From NCBI GenBank assembly GCA_023898785.1, contig CP060239.1, positions 62,001 to 126,000 of the forward strand: a stretch of 64,000 bases of DNA, in the 5' to 3' direction. Positions within the stretch are counted from its first letter, which is position 1. Every line of letters starts with the position of its first letter. Below are positions 1 to 8,072 of the stretch, in pieces. Both the position numbers and the translations under genes were made by a program. This stretch comes from Rhodospirillales bacterium. Lineage in GTDB: Bacteria > Pseudomonadota > Alphaproteobacteria > Micavibrionales > Micavibrionaceae. The notes under the pieces are model-generated. The model was not told where the DNA came from. It saw only the letters and a list, made by a program, of their open reading frames with translations, and made no database searches.

Positions 1-1
1 T

Positions 2-412
2 AATTTAACGGATGCTTTGGCCTCGGTCGGGGTCATTATTACAGGAACGCTTATTTTGCTGTTCGGATGGGTTTGGACAGATGCCGCCATGACGCTGATT
101 ATTGCCGGTTACGTTTTGTGGCAGGGCTTTACAGAGATTCCTAAAACCATTCATTTGCTCATGGAAGGTACGCCGGAGGGCATGGACATTAAGGAAGTGG
201 TTGCAGCAATGGAAAGCGAAAAAGGCGTGGTCAACGTTCATCATGTCCATGTTTGGCAACTGGACGAACACCGCAATGCTTTAGAGGCTCATGTGGTTTT
301 AAGTGAAAGTGCGGAAATGGATGATTTAAAAACCCGCCTCAAGAAAATATTGCACGACAAATTCGATATTGAGCATTCAACATTGGAGTTTGAAAATACC
401 GTTTGTAATTAA
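2..412 (+). CDS. Cation diffusion facilitator transporter, C-terminal part
   Basis: The reading frame is already open at base 2, so the gene starts upstream of the window and about 136 residues are visible. They cover the last membrane segments (a hydrophobic stretch around visible residues 6-35) and the cytoplasmic C-terminal domain, with the motif HHVHVWQL typical of CDF proteins of the CzcD/ZitB kind. Family members export Zn, Cd or Co in exchange for protons across the inner membrane. Metal specificity cannot be read because the metal-binding residues of the transmembrane part lie mostly outside the window. The family call is firm; the exact member is unknown. Confidence 0.9.
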   Translation, partial: NLTDALASVGVIITGTLILLFGWVWTDAAMTLIIAGYVLWQGFTEIPKTIHLLMEGTPEGMDIKEVVAAMESEKGVVNVHHVHVWQLDEHRNALEAHVVLSESAEMDDLKTRLKKILHDKFDIEHSTLEFENTVCN

Positions 413-420
413 GCAATTCG

Positions 421-450
421 CCGTCCTCGGGCTTTACAGCCTGAGGGCGG
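421..450. terminator. Hairpin between convergent genes
   Basis: A 13-base inverted repeat (CCGTCCTCGGGCT / AGCCTGAGGGCGG, with one wobble and one mismatch) has a four-base loop. It sits between the stop codons of the convergent CDF and WYL/TerB genes. There is no clear T-run on either side, so it is a likely but unproven bidirectional terminator. Confidence 0.5.
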
Positions 451-453
451 TAT

Positions 454-1212
454 TCAGGTGGAATAGGCTTGTAATTCGTTCATAAAGTCCATTTCATCTT
501 TTGCGATTTCACCATCGGCCTGCACAAGGCGGGCGGCATATCGAGCCAATTTCCCCAAAGCTTCGGGGTTTTTCTCTTCCAAATAGTCAAGGGAGTCAAA
601 GAAACTATCGGTATCCGGATAAAGTTTTCTTATGCGCGCTAACAAATATTCGTCATGGAATTCACAATCAAAGCACTCATCCATCAAATAATGAATAATA
701 ATGTTTTCTTCTTCATGGTGAAAATGACCGTCGCAACGTGCCAGGTACACCAGAACATTCATAGCGTGGCGGCACTTTGTAAGGGCTTCGCGGGTGGCTG
801 CTTTGGGATCAACCGGCAAGGTCTTCTCGACCACGCCGAAGCATTCAAGGATTTCCGTTTGAGTATCCCAAACCTCGCCAGTCGCCAAATCGACCGCCTC
901 TACAATTCTATCCGCGCGAAAACACCGAACGGCTTTTCGTTCAAAACAATAGGCCCGGACAAGCAAATCTCCTTTGGCAGACCGGCTTACGCGCTTAACG
1001 CTAATACGGCGCTCGCTTTCTTCCCCTTTGGAGTTTTTATATGTAATAAAGACGGCCGTGCTTATGCTATCCGCAAGTGCCTCCGCCTGCTCCTCCGCCT
1101 CAATTTCTGTCTGAGGTTCGTCTTCCACGAGCCGTATGTGCCGGTTTTCCGGGACTTCCGGCTCCGGCATTGGCATTTTCCCCAAAACGTTTTTCAACAA
1201 AACTGTAAACAT
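454..1212 (-). CDS. WYL-like and TerB-like domain protein
   Basis: 252 residues. Residues about 50-118 resemble a WYL-type domain (core ISVKRVSRSAKGDLLVRAYC, followed by an FRADRI motif), the ligand-sensing fold often found in regulators. Residues about 140-250 resemble a TerB-like helical domain, with acidic motifs ARCDGHFHHEE and VQADGEIAKDE that could bind metal. There is no HTH, so it is probably not a transcription factor itself. The N-terminal 50 residues are acidic and low in complexity. It points toward the CDF gene and ends at a shared hairpin. The domain calls come from motif appearance; the biological role is not known. Confidence 0.7.
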   Translation of the reverse strand: MFTVLLKNVLGKMPMPEPEVPENRHIRLVEDEPQTEIEAEEQAEALADSISTAVFITYKNSKGEESERRISVKRVSRSAKGDLLVRAYCFERKAVRCFRADRIVEAVDLATGEVWDTQTEILECFGVVEKTLPVDPKAATREALTKCRHAMNVLVYLARCDGHFHHEEENIIIHYLMDECFDCEFHDEYLLARIRKLYPDTDSFFDSLDYLEEKNPEALGKLARYAARLVQADGEIAKDEMDFMNELQAYST

Positions 1213-1337
1213 ATCTTATGTTTTTAGCATTTCCTCTTGAATCTTCAATGCTTTTAGTTGCAATACGGGCAAATTCAGCTCTCTACATTTTCCTAAAAAT
1301 CTGCTTAGATAAGAGTGCTTTGTCGAAAAAAGGGCAA

Positions 1338-1520
1338 GGCCGGGCTGTAGTAGGCCCGAACATTAGCGTCTGGCAAAACGTAATTTGTCGCTTCTCGGTC
1401 TTATGGCCGGGGGGCGGCAGCGTATGTCCAAGGCTCCGGCCTAAAGGCTGTCGCGGCTGTACTAATGTTCGGTCTACTAACCTCCGGCCACCATGCCCGA
1501 TAAAACGGCATGGTGGTTTT
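1338..1520 (+). ncRNA. Candidate structured non-coding RNA
   Basis: No convincing protein is encoded between 1213 and 1539. A long closing stem can be drawn: GGCCGG (1338-1343) with CCGGCC (1484-1489), then TAGTAGGCCCGAACATTAG (1348-1366) with CTAATGTTCGGTCTACTA (1462-1479). Inside, GGCAAA/TTTGTC (about 1372-1390) and CGGTC/GGCCG (about 1396-1410) form small hairpins, and GCGGCAG can pair with CTGTCGC. A canonical terminator follows at once. No plus-strand protein gene lies upstream that would need this terminator, which supports an independent transcript of about 180 nt. The family is not recognised; the size and rod shape recall 6S-type RNA, but no sequence evidence ties it to 6S. Confidence 0.45.
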
Positions 1521-1521
1521 T
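1488..1521 (+). terminator. Rho-independent terminator
   Basis: A perfect 10-bp stem, CCACCATGCC (1488-1497) with GGCATGGTGG (1507-1516), has a nine-base loop and is followed directly by TTTTTATTT. It would end transcription from the structured region to its left. Its first bases overlap the outer closing stem of that candidate RNA, so the two structures could compete. Confidence 0.85.
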
Positions 1522-1539
1522 ATTTGGAGTATCAACGCT

Positions 1540-1791
1540 ATGCAAAAAGCAATGATTAGTTTAAACATTAATACCGTGACAGGGCTTGATAACCCGAACA
1601 AGTTACACCGCGCTAAGTATTCACAAAATTGCGCGCTCTCTTATGTCGAGAGGGCGCGGGAATACAATACCGTTTTGCGGAAATACCGCGCGCACCGCTT
1701 GTTGGTGTTATCAACCTCTCGGCTCCAGAGAGACGCTCTGTTCATGGCATTAGCACATGAAAGGAGCTGTTATGTCATTAAGCAGTTTTAA
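1540..1791 (+). CDS. Small hypothetical protein
   Basis: 83 residues from an ATG at 1540, with GGAG at 1526-1529. It begins just after the terminator and overlaps the start of the next gene by 20 bases. The product is basic (many Arg and Lys) with no membrane segment and no recognised motif. The frame also opens from an upstream ATG at 1510, but that lies inside the terminator. Position at the head of a compact run of small plus-strand genes is the main support; no function is assigned. Confidence 0.4.
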   Translation: MQKAMISLNINTVTGLDNPNKLHRAKYSQNCALSYVERAREYNTVLRKYRAHRLLVLSTSRLQRDALFMALAHERSCYVIKQF

Positions 1792-2008
1792 ACAAACTCT
1801 GGAAAACCGTTTATACGGTGATATTTGGGGAGCCGCAAAGCCGGAGGAAGCCGCAGGGGTTTTGGTTTCCGTTTACGGAGGGCGCGCCATCAATGAAGCT
1901 TTTGAAAGGGAAACGGAGGCATGGAAACAATCAGACTTTAGCCGGGCTGTTTTTTGGGCTTGTGTATTAGAAAAGCTATCTCCCGACTTTTTACCATGCC
2001 AGCATTAG
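1772..2008 (+). CDS. Small hypothetical protein
   Basis: 78 residues. The ATG at 1772 is chosen over the ATG at 1757 because AAGGAG (1761-1766) is correctly placed in front of it. The protein is soluble and mixed-charge, with a central VSVYGGRAINEAFERE stretch and a Trp/Phe-rich C-terminal half. No family is recognised. It ends 10 bases before the XRE regulator, and the GGGAGG of that gene's ribosome site overlaps the gap, so the two are probably co-transcribed. Confidence 0.6.
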   Translation: MSLSSFKQTLENRLYGDIWGAAKPEEAAGVLVSVYGGRAINEAFERETEAWKQSDFSRAVFWACVLEKLSPDFLPCQH

Positions 2009-2018
2009 GGAGGATCAT

Positions 2019-2510
2019 ATGGCTAAATCAAAAAACACAGGGCCGCGCGCCACACCGATTGATATTCATGTGGGCAAGCGCATAAGAATACGCCGCTGCC
2101 TTTTAGGAATTTCACAGCAACGGCTTGGCAGTTCAATCAATAAAACTTTTCAGCAAGTACAAAAATATGAGGAAGGCAGTAACCGTGTAGCGGCGGGCGT
2201 TTTATATGACGTTAGTAAAGCTTTGGATGTGCCTTTTGATTATTTTGTTTACGGCTATGAAGAAAGCCAAATCCAAAAAACCGCGGGCCTTTCAGACAAT
2301 GAACAAGAGCCCTTTCTCCATGTATTAGAGGATTCACGAAAAAAATTAAATGCAGCCTTAACAGTCGAAAACCTGTCAACAAATGGCGCGTTGATTTGTT
2401 TCATACGAAAATACACGGAGGCCGTTCTTCTCAACCATCACAACGTACAAAAAGTAAATAAATTTCTGGACGAGTTAATCGAAAAGGAAAAAGAGAGAGG
2501 CGGGGAATAA
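2019..2510 (+). CDS. XRE-family transcriptional regulator
   Basis: 163 residues with a Cro/C1-type helix-turn-helix at about residues 18-75 (core GISQQRLGSSINKTFQQVQK). The C-terminal half (about 95-160) is helical and may dimerise. This architecture is common among alphaproteobacterial XRE proteins, both chromosomal and phage-borne. A strong GGGAGG precedes the ATG. The stop overlaps the next start (TAATG). It may be the repressor of the adjacent prophage remnant, but no operator was identified, so that is inference. Confidence 0.85.
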   Translation: MAKSKNTGPRATPIDIHVGKRIRIRRCLLGISQQRLGSSINKTFQQVQKYEEGSNRVAAGVLYDVSKALDVPFDYFVYGYEESQIQKTAGLSDNEQEPFLHVLEDSRKKLNAALTVENLSTNGALICFIRKYTEAVLLNHHNVQKVNKFLDELIEKEKERGGE

Positions 2511-2803
2511 TGGGGAGATTGTTTTTGACGCTGTTACTTTTGGCCGGATGCACAAACTATTCAGCATTTGAAAGGAAGGTTATAGAGCGCGCCTATTCAG
2601 AACCGGCGACAGCGCCCGAATATTTTATGCACCAAATCGAAAGCGGTGCGACCGTGGAAGAGCAAGCCGTTTATATGTATGGCATCGGACTCGCTCACGA
2701 AAAGCTTGGCAATAAAGCCGAGGCTCTCGGTGATTATCTGAGCGCTGAGGCATTGGGATATAACAAAGCCGCAGAAGCCTTAGAACGTTTAAAAACTAAG
2801 TAA
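2510..2803 (+). CDS. Small lipoprotein with TPR/Sel1-like helices
   Basis: 97 residues. The N-terminus is a short lipoprotein signal peptide with lipobox LLAGC (Cys at residue 14). The mature part is helical; the segment AVYMYGIGLAHEKLGNKAEALGDY and the following helix resemble one or two tetratricopeptide or Sel1-like repeats. It starts by one-base overlap with the XRE stop (TAATG) and its end overlaps the end of the convergent phage gene by eight bases. Probably membrane-anchored; its partner is unknown. Confidence 0.7.
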   Translation: MGRLFLTLLLLAGCTNYSAFERKVIERAYSEPATAPEYFMHQIESGATVEEQAVYMYGIGLAHEKLGNKAEALGDYLSAEALGYNKAAEALERLKTK

Positions 2804-3557
2804 GAGGTATGCCGGTGCGGGCAGACCAAAATTCCATGATTTTGCGAAGGTGGCCGGGGCTAATAAGGCAGAAGGCATCAAAAATAGGGCCAATTCTTAC
2901 ACCTGTTTCCGACCGTGTGCCACCGATACGCCCAAGCATTAGCCTTATCCTATCAAAAGTCCAGTAACCATCGTTTGGGTTAAGAATGACCGGATTGTCC
3001 GGGGAGTTGATATAAAATTCGTGCTGTGTAAGGGAAACTTGACGAATAATGATTATATAGGATGCGCCGAGCGCTCCTGTTACAAGGGAGGGAAATTCTC
3101 CGTCCGGGTGGTCTTCAGCTCTCCCGTAAGTTATTCGGCCACCTGATGCACCGCTGGTCGATAAACGCCAATGGGTGTTAAAGGCATTAAATTTAGAAAA
3201 CCCAAAAATTTGATTGTTTTCAAATGGGCCAGGCATATCAATCACCATACCGATTGTCCTTTCAACCTGAAACGGTGTGGGGTCTGCATCGTACATCATC
3301 CAGCGCGCCACATCTTCAAAGCCATACCCGCCTAATCCGTTAAAAAAAGCAGGGTTAAAATGCATGGCAGATTCTGGTGCAGGCTGTTCAAGAATATATG
3401 TTCCTTTAATGGGATGAATTTCTTCCAAATAATTTTCCGAATGAAAAACTTTTTTTGAAAGTGCCGGGTCGCTGTAGTGATAAAGATTTCCAATGGAAAG
3501 AATCGGGTCACGTTCTCGCCGCCCGTAAGCAAACATATTGCCGGTATTGACTAACAT
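2796..3557 (-). CDS. Hypothetical phage protein downstream of the lysis genes
   Basis: 253 residues. The frame is open further upstream, but the ATG at 3557 is preferred because AAGGA lies just before it and because the earlier part is antisense to the Rz1 gene. The protein is rich in aromatic residues and glycine, with no signal peptide or membrane segment; it reads like a beta-rich structural or ligand-binding protein (for example GGYGFEDVARWMMYDAD and YWTFDRIRLMLGRIGG). No family is recognised. Its place at the very end of a late operon suggests a tail-decoration, receptor-binding or cargo protein. Confidence 0.65.
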   Translation of the reverse strand: MLVNTGNMFAYGRRERDPILSIGNLYHYSDPALSKKVFHSENYLEEIHPIKGTYILEQPAPESAMHFNPAFFNGLGGYGFEDVARWMMYDADPTPFQVERTIGMVIDMPGPFENNQIFGFSKFNAFNTHWRLSTSGASGGRITYGRAEDHPDGEFPSLVTGALGASYIIIIRQVSLTQHEFYINSPDNPVILNPNDGYWTFDRIRLMLGRIGGTRSETGVRIGPIFDAFCLISPGHLRKIMEFWSARTGIPLT

Positions 3558-3558
3558 T

Positions 3559-3828
3559 TTAATTATCCTTCGTGGTGGTATAACCAAGAGCTTTATTAAT
3601 ATTTTCGAGCTTTGATCGGCAATCTTGGTGCGCGTACCAGAGTTTTGCTCCCCATGCGGCAATATCCTTTTGTGTGACTTCATCGCCGGGATAGGCCGGA
3701 GAGGTTTGACATTGCCGCAGGCTTGGCGGGATCTCCGGTTTAATCACTTTTACTTGTGTCTGCGGGTTTCCCGTACAGGCGCTTAATTGTATCGCACAGT
3801 ACAGGAGCGCAAGGGCCGTCTTTTTCAT
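3559..3828 (-). CDS. Rz1-like outer-membrane spanin lipoprotein
   Basis: 89 residues starting with a lipoprotein signal (MKKTALALLYCAIQLSAC, lipobox QLSAC, Cys 18) and a proline-containing mature region typical of o-spanins. Its first 89 bases lie inside the upstream Rz-like gene in another frame, the classic nested Rz/Rz1 arrangement. O-spanins join the i-spanin to fuse inner and outer membranes in the last step of lysis. It is longer than lambda Rz1, with a helical C-terminal half around residues 50-85. Confidence 0.8.
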   Translation of the reverse strand: MKKTALALLYCAIQLSACTGNPQTQVKVIKPEIPPSLRQCQTSPAYPGDEVTQKDIAAWGAKLWYAHQDCRSKLENINKALGYTTTKDN

Positions 3829-4105
3829 CGTCTGCTCCTTCTATAGTACCAAGCAAGCGTTCAAGCTCCTTGGCGCGTGTGACGCTTTGGTTATTTTCGT
3901 TTTCCAAAGCTTCAATTTTTGCTTTGGTGTCCGTTTGCAATTCGGCAAGGCTCTTTTCGTATGAGGCGGCGCTGGCTTGTGAAGCCAGCAATTTTCTTTC
4001 TAGGTTCGTAATTTCGTGATCCTGCCAAGCTATATAACCTACGAGAATAAGGGCCGTGAAAACGGCGCTTAACCATTTCCAGTTTTTCAAAATAAAACTA
4101 ATCAT
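3740..4105 (-). CDS. Rz-like inner-membrane spanin
   Basis: 121 residues: an N-terminal membrane anchor at about 8-27 and a long coiled coil at about 30-90 (EITNLERKLLASQASAASYE and onward), as expected of an i-spanin crossing the periplasm. Its 3' end contains the start of the Rz1-like gene in another frame. It overlaps the holin-like gene upstream by four bases (ATGA). Order and overlaps are those of a standard phage lysis cassette. Confidence 0.8.
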   Translation of the reverse strand: MISFILKNWKWLSAVFTALILVGYIAWQDHEITNLERKLLASQASAASYEKSLAELQTDTKAKIEALENENNQSVTRAKELERLLGTIEGADDEKDGPCAPVLCDTIKRLYGKPADTSKSD

Positions 4106-4332
4106 TTTTCCTTATTCCCGTTTTTGTGGGCCGCATAGAGATAAGCTCCAATAGGGCCTGAGGCTAAAATGCCGATATAGGTTAGGATGGATTGAAGCAA
4201 ACCAATGTCGGCCCCGGCTAAAATTTGATAGGCCACCAGCAAGTTTGGGAGTATCAAAAAGGCATAGACAGAAACCCAAAAGGCAAGAAAACGCCTAACT
4301 CTTATGGGATCGGTATTGTCAGGTTTAATCAT
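4102..4332 (-). CDS. Putative holin, two membrane segments
   Basis: 76 residues with two hydrophobic helices (about 14-38 and 43-68), a basic N-terminus and a basic C-terminal tail (AAHKNGNKEK). This is the size and topology of a class II holin. It lies directly between the endolysin and the spanins and overlaps both neighbours by a few bases. Holins open the inner membrane for the endolysin at a timed moment. The call rests on topology and neighbourhood rather than on a diagnostic motif. Confidence 0.65.
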   Translation of the reverse strand: MIKPDNTDPIRVRRFLAFWVSVYAFLILPNLLVAYQILAGADIGLLQSILTYIGILASGPIGAYLYAAHKNGNKEK

Positions 4333-4810
4333 TAATTCCTCCTACATAAAGATCAAAGGCGGGCCGAGCCTTTTGTATAAAACCCTCGACAGTGCCGGCA
4401 CCTGCCGGCGTGTTGTAATATTTCTTCCAATAAGCGGCCATGCCGGGCCAGTCGTTCATTTCCGGCAACGGCTCTTTAAAGCGAAGATAAAAAATGCGGC
4501 ACATGGCCGCCGCATAAAACAGATTGCCATGCAGTTGGTCATGCAAATCCATATCCCGCATTATGAGGCCCTTTAGCTCATTCAGAAGCGCGGGCCTGCG
4601 GCTTAAATATCTTTCCCAAATATCGTCATGCGTAACCGGCTCCATTTGGAAGAATCCGCGCGCAGGGCCGCGCCCGACTTGATGAATGAAAAACGCCCTG
4701 CTTTCTGCCAGGGCGGTGCCTATAACCAACTGTTCGGCGTTTGGTGTCCAAGCGTTAATGCGTTCCAAAGCGGGCCGCACCACATAATCACGAAGCTGTC
4801 GAATGTCCAT
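4325..4810 (-). CDS. Phage endolysin, lysozyme/transglycosylase-like
   Basis: 161 residues without a signal peptide. Residues 30-57 contain a likely catalytic region: Glu36 in GTALAESR followed by the GRGPARGFFQME segment, which resembles the Glu and the G-x-x-Q motif of goose-type or SLT lysozyme folds. The rest is helical with conserved-looking Trp and Tyr. It would cut peptidoglycan during lysis. It overlaps the holin by eight bases and touches the upstream membrane protein (TAATG-like junction). The muralytic role is strongly supported by context; the exact fold is inferred. Confidence 0.75.
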   Translation of the reverse strand: MDIRQLRDYVVRPALERINAWTPNAEQLVIGTALAESRAFFIHQVGRGPARGFFQMEPVTHDDIWERYLSRRPALLNELKGLIMRDMDLHDQLHGNLFYAAAMCRIFYLRFKEPLPEMNDWPGMAAYWKKYYNTPAGAGTVEGFIQKARPAFDLYVGGIND

Positions 4811-5088
4811 TATTGCCCCCCGTTTTCATCCACTTTTTTGCGGAGGTGGTGCATATCTTCCCGCATATCTTTAATTTGCGCTTTGATCGTGGCGAGGTCT
4901 TCTTTCATTTCTCCTACCACCCGGCGACCCGTTACATCATTATTGACTTGCTGTTCAAGTATTTGAATTTTCTGCTCGCTGGCCGTAACATGGGACGTAA
5001 CCCAAACCACAAGCTTTACAAGCGCCATAATCACGGCCACGCTGTGGGCAATAATGCCGAACAGCAGCCCCCATTCTGCTGGTGTCAT
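4810..5088 (-). CDS. Membrane-anchored coiled-coil protein of the lysis module
   Basis: 92 residues: one membrane helix at about 7-30 followed by a long amphipathic coiled coil (about 35-85, with EDLATIKAQIKDMREDMHHL). This resembles small XhlA-type or pinholin-regulator proteins found next to endolysins. It shares a one-base stop/start overlap with the endolysin gene. It may be an auxiliary holin or antiholin; the sequence alone does not decide. Confidence 0.6.
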   Translation of the reverse strand: MTPAEWGLLFGIIAHSVAVIMALVKLVVWVTSHVTASEQKIQILEQQVNNDVTGRRVVGEMKEDLATIKAQIKDMREDMHHLRKKVDENGGQ

Positions 5089-5109
5089 ACTTTTTCCTTT
5101 TCTGTTTGG

Positions 5110-6738
5110 TTAATATGTTGAAATGACAATCCACTGGCCGCCGTCCGAATAAATCGTTATGGCGGCAAAATGGCTTGTTAATGACCAGATTTGAGCGTCC
5201 GGCCCACCGGAGCCGCCCGCCATTTGGACTTTCACATGATTACCGGAAGGATCAATTTTCTTGATCGTACACATTCGGCCTGCCGCTTGCGCGGGGGTAG
5301 GAATTTCAAAAATGATTTGCCCTGAAAAAGCTGAAACCAAATAAACCCGGTTAAGCATATCTGCCTGAAACGTACCGGAAGGTGCGGCGGCATTATCAAT
5401 ATAGCGGCTAGGCCGGGGCATACGGTTGTCTTGGCAAATCCACCAAGTCGCACCATTAGAAACGAGCGTAACCGTGTCGTATTGCTGTAAGAGCGTAAGC
5501 GTCCGGTTATCCGGCCCGTTGCCGCTATCTTCTTTCACGTAAATTGGGTTATCCCTTAAATCGCTTTTTTTGAGCGTAACCCACCGCCCGGTTGCGTTTC
5601 CGGCATTCGGCAAAATCAGGTCATAAGATTTGTTGAAGGAGCTTAAAAGATAAAAGGTATGCTCCAAATCAATTGAAATGTCGCCGACATGATCCTCAGG
5701 CGGATCAATATAAGTTGTCCCGCGCGTCATGCCGTCTATATGCACATCGGTTATATATGCATCCTTGATAAAATTCTTTTTGGGATAGCCCGCGTCAAAG
5801 GCTTGATATTCGCCCTGCAAGGTGGGGTCCCAAATAGCTGCGCCGCCGGTCGCTGAGAAAAGGCGGATAATTGTATTATCAATAGAACCGTTATCTATCC
5901 GAATACCCGGCGCAAGCCCTAAGCATTCTGCGTAAAAATTGGTAATAACATTATGCCGCGCAAGAAAACCGAGCCGGAAACACGCCTCTGCATCTGTGTG
6001 GACGTTAGCCTCACAATCAATAAAGGAATTATTATATTGCCCGGTTGAGATAAAGAACCCGGAACCGGAAAGAGGCGAGGAAAGTGAATAAACGCGCACA
6101 TCGTAAAACTTATTTGCATTTGGTGAATCCCCGAACGTTTCCGGGTCTTCCCAATCATCCGGCGTGGTTGTAAGCAAAACCCCGTTAATGCCGGGGCGGG
6201 CGACAAGAACACGGCTTATATTATTCCAATAGCAAGGCTTTTGAGTATCATTCCATCCATCCAAGGTTACGCCGATTTGTGCGTCCCAAATGGTTACATT
6301 CTCAATAACATTTTTAACGCAAGGGCCGACTTTTCCCGCAAGGAAAAGTGCTGAGGCCCCGCCAATGATTTTTAAATCTTGGACAAGACAATAACCCTCA
6401 ACAATTTCGATAGCGTTAAAATCCGCAGAATAAGGCGGAAGCTCGTTTTCGTTTAAGGCTTCCTCTTGCGCCTGTATAATACTCATATCGCCATAGCCCA
6501 ATATACTCATGCCGTAATTCAGGACGATAGGCTCGGCAATACGGTATGTTCCGGGCGATAAAATAGCCAGTTTGTTTTCCTGTAAGCATTGGTTAATGGC
6601 GGGCGCGTCATCATCAATACCGTTTCTTTTTGCGCCGTAATCCTCTGGGCGCGGAAACTCTCGTGCGGCAAGATACTGCCGCAAGTGCTGCTTATTCACG
6701 CTTTGCCCTGGCACCAATATTTCATCAATTTGAGGCAT
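5110..6738 (-). CDS. Tailspike protein with pectate-lyase-like beta helix
   Basis: 542 residues. Residues about 30-95 form the start of a right-handed beta helix of the pectate-lyase-3 kind (REFPRPEDYGAKRNGIDDDA, then ILSPGTYRIAEPIVL). The middle is rich in Asn, Ile and Gly turns, as in parallel beta helices. From about 400 to 542 there are two similar domains (the sequences GNATGRWVTLKKSD and AQAAGRMCTIKKID mark equivalent positions) that look like trimerisation or capping repeats. Such proteins bind and often cleave host surface polysaccharide. It follows the fibre gene by three bases. Confidence 0.8.
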   Translation of the reverse strand: MPQIDEILVPGQSVNKQHLRQYLAAREFPRPEDYGAKRNGIDDDAPAINQCLQENKLAILSPGTYRIAEPIVLNYGMSILGYGDMSIIQAQEEALNENELPPYSADFNAIEIVEGYCLVQDLKIIGGASALFLAGKVGPCVKNVIENVTIWDAQIGVTLDGWNDTQKPCYWNNISRVLVARPGINGVLLTTTPDDWEDPETFGDSPNANKFYDVRVYSLSSPLSGSGFFISTGQYNNSFIDCEANVHTDAEACFRLGFLARHNVITNFYAECLGLAPGIRIDNGSIDNTIIRLFSATGGAAIWDPTLQGEYQAFDAGYPKKNFIKDAYITDVHIDGMTRGTTYIDPPEDHVGDISIDLEHTFYLLSSFNKSYDLILPNAGNATGRWVTLKKSDLRDNPIYVKEDSGNGPDNRTLTLLQQYDTVTLVSNGATWWICQDNRMPRPSRYIDNAAAPSGTFQADMLNRVYLVSAFSGQIIFEIPTPAQAAGRMCTIKKIDPSGNHVKVQMAGGSGGPDAQIWSLTSHFAAITIYSDGGQWIVISTY

Positions 6739-6741
6739 GTT

Positions 6742-8052
6742 TTAAAGCTCCGCACTGGCCAAAATTAAGCCGCCTGTGCCGCGTTGAATATGAAAGCGTC
6801 CGGAAGTAAGGCCGGAGAAATAGGCAATATCCACGCGGCCATGATGAGCGTTATTTTCATGGACGTTTGTAATGCTGGCCTCTGATTGTGTGAAATCTGC
6901 GGTGTAACCATCCGTCATGGCGATAGGCGCATTTACTTCATAGCTTGGCGCAGCGCGCATGCCGGGATGGGAGAATACGGCCTGCATGTTCGAGCCGGAA
7001 TTGGCCACGCCAAGAATGCCTCCAATTGGCCTTAAGAAACGATGGACAAGCTTTTCCTCTAAACTTGCCGGGCGCATTTCAAAGGGCCGCTGGTTAGCGC
7101 CTATGGAGAATTGCAGCTGGCCTAAAAAGAAATCTTTTGTGGTAATAGCGCCGCAATCAATTGAAACAATAATTTCAATACCGTTCCGACAATCGCCCAT
7201 ATCCGCAACAGAGAATGCAATACCGTCATTCGTATCATTATTTACTGAAACAGTGTCGCTATCTATTTCCGTTACCGTGGCAAAATCATCCTCGGAATCC
7301 GCCTTGTTGATTGTAATCGTATAATCCAGCGTAGCACCGCTATCGTGATATGTGCGGGCCGAGAAATGTGCTGCTTTGTTTGCAAAGGGCCGTGCATTTT
7401 TAGATTCTATACGATGGCGGAAATTGATTTTTCCTGAACCGGTCAAGGTCGCATTTTCAACCATACAGGCTGCGCCGGTTTCTGTAAGGCTGTAAGCGCC
7501 GGTAAATTGTTTGATTGTGCCTGCGGAAACTGTCCCCTCCGCAGTTACGGCCAGCAAATCCACAGGGCCATATTGCCAGCTGTCGCTTAAAGAAAGCTCG
7601 CCGCGGTGAGAAACCATACAGCCTCCGTTTATAACGGCATTAATAAGGCCCGGCTGTGGAGCGTTTATTAAATCATCATAATCACCGCTTGTCGCAACGT
7701 CCTCCAAATCCTCCGGCTGTATAGCGCTGTCCGCGTTAGCCCCTTGCGCGGCTGTCGCAAAATCCTCAGTTTCATTATAAGCCGCGCTTCCTATGTCTTC
7801 GGCCTGCAAAGCGGAATCAGCTTTTGCCCCTTGCGCTGCGGTGGCAAAGTCGGCAATTTCTGCACCCGCCGCGCTTCCCGCATCGGCAATATCTTCTAAA
7901 GTATGATTATGGTCGTCTGCCGCGAGGCCCTCCCGTACTTCGTCAATGGTGGCGCGGCGCGTTGCACCATCTTGAACAACGGGGACGACTTCATCCCCTT
8001 GCAATGGAGTTACCGCGGAAGGCAACTCCGATATTTTCTTGGTTGTGGTCAT
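6742..8052 (-). CDS. Tail fibre protein
   Basis: 436 residues preceded by AAAGGAG. The N-terminus (KISELPSAVTPLQGDEVVPV) is the common start of phage fibre proteins. Residues about 65-115 hold two copies of a roughly 27-residue repeat built around DFATAAQGAxADSAxQ, typical of shaft repeats. The C-terminal 300 residues are beta-rich and contain an NGGCMVSHRGE motif like those of fibre adhesins. It lies between the J-like protein and the tailspike, so it most likely attaches to the tail tip. Confidence 0.8.
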   Translation of the reverse strand: MTTTKKISELPSAVTPLQGDEVVPVVQDGATRRATIDEVREGLAADDHNHTLEDIADAGSAAGAEIADFATAAQGAKADSALQAEDIGSAAYNETEDFATAAQGANADSAIQPEDLEDVATSGDYDDLINAPQPGLINAVINGGCMVSHRGELSLSDSWQYGPVDLLAVTAEGTVSAGTIKQFTGAYSLTETGAACMVENATLTGSGKINFRHRIESKNARPFANKAAHFSARTYHDSGATLDYTITINKADSEDDFATVTEIDSDTVSVNNDTNDGIAFSVADMGDCRNGIEIIVSIDCGAITTKDFFLGQLQFSIGANQRPFEMRPASLEEKLVHRFLRPIGGILGVANSGSNMQAVFSHPGMRAAPSYEVNAPIAMTDGYTADFTQSEASITNVHENNAHHGRVDIAYFSGLTSGRFHIQRGTGGLILASAEL

Positions 8053-8072
8053 GTTTTGGCTCCTTTAGCGGG

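Noticed and set aside
1348..1479. Retron or diversity-generating element suggested by long inverted repeats
   Set aside because: No reverse transcriptase gene is in the window, so there is no support beyond structure.
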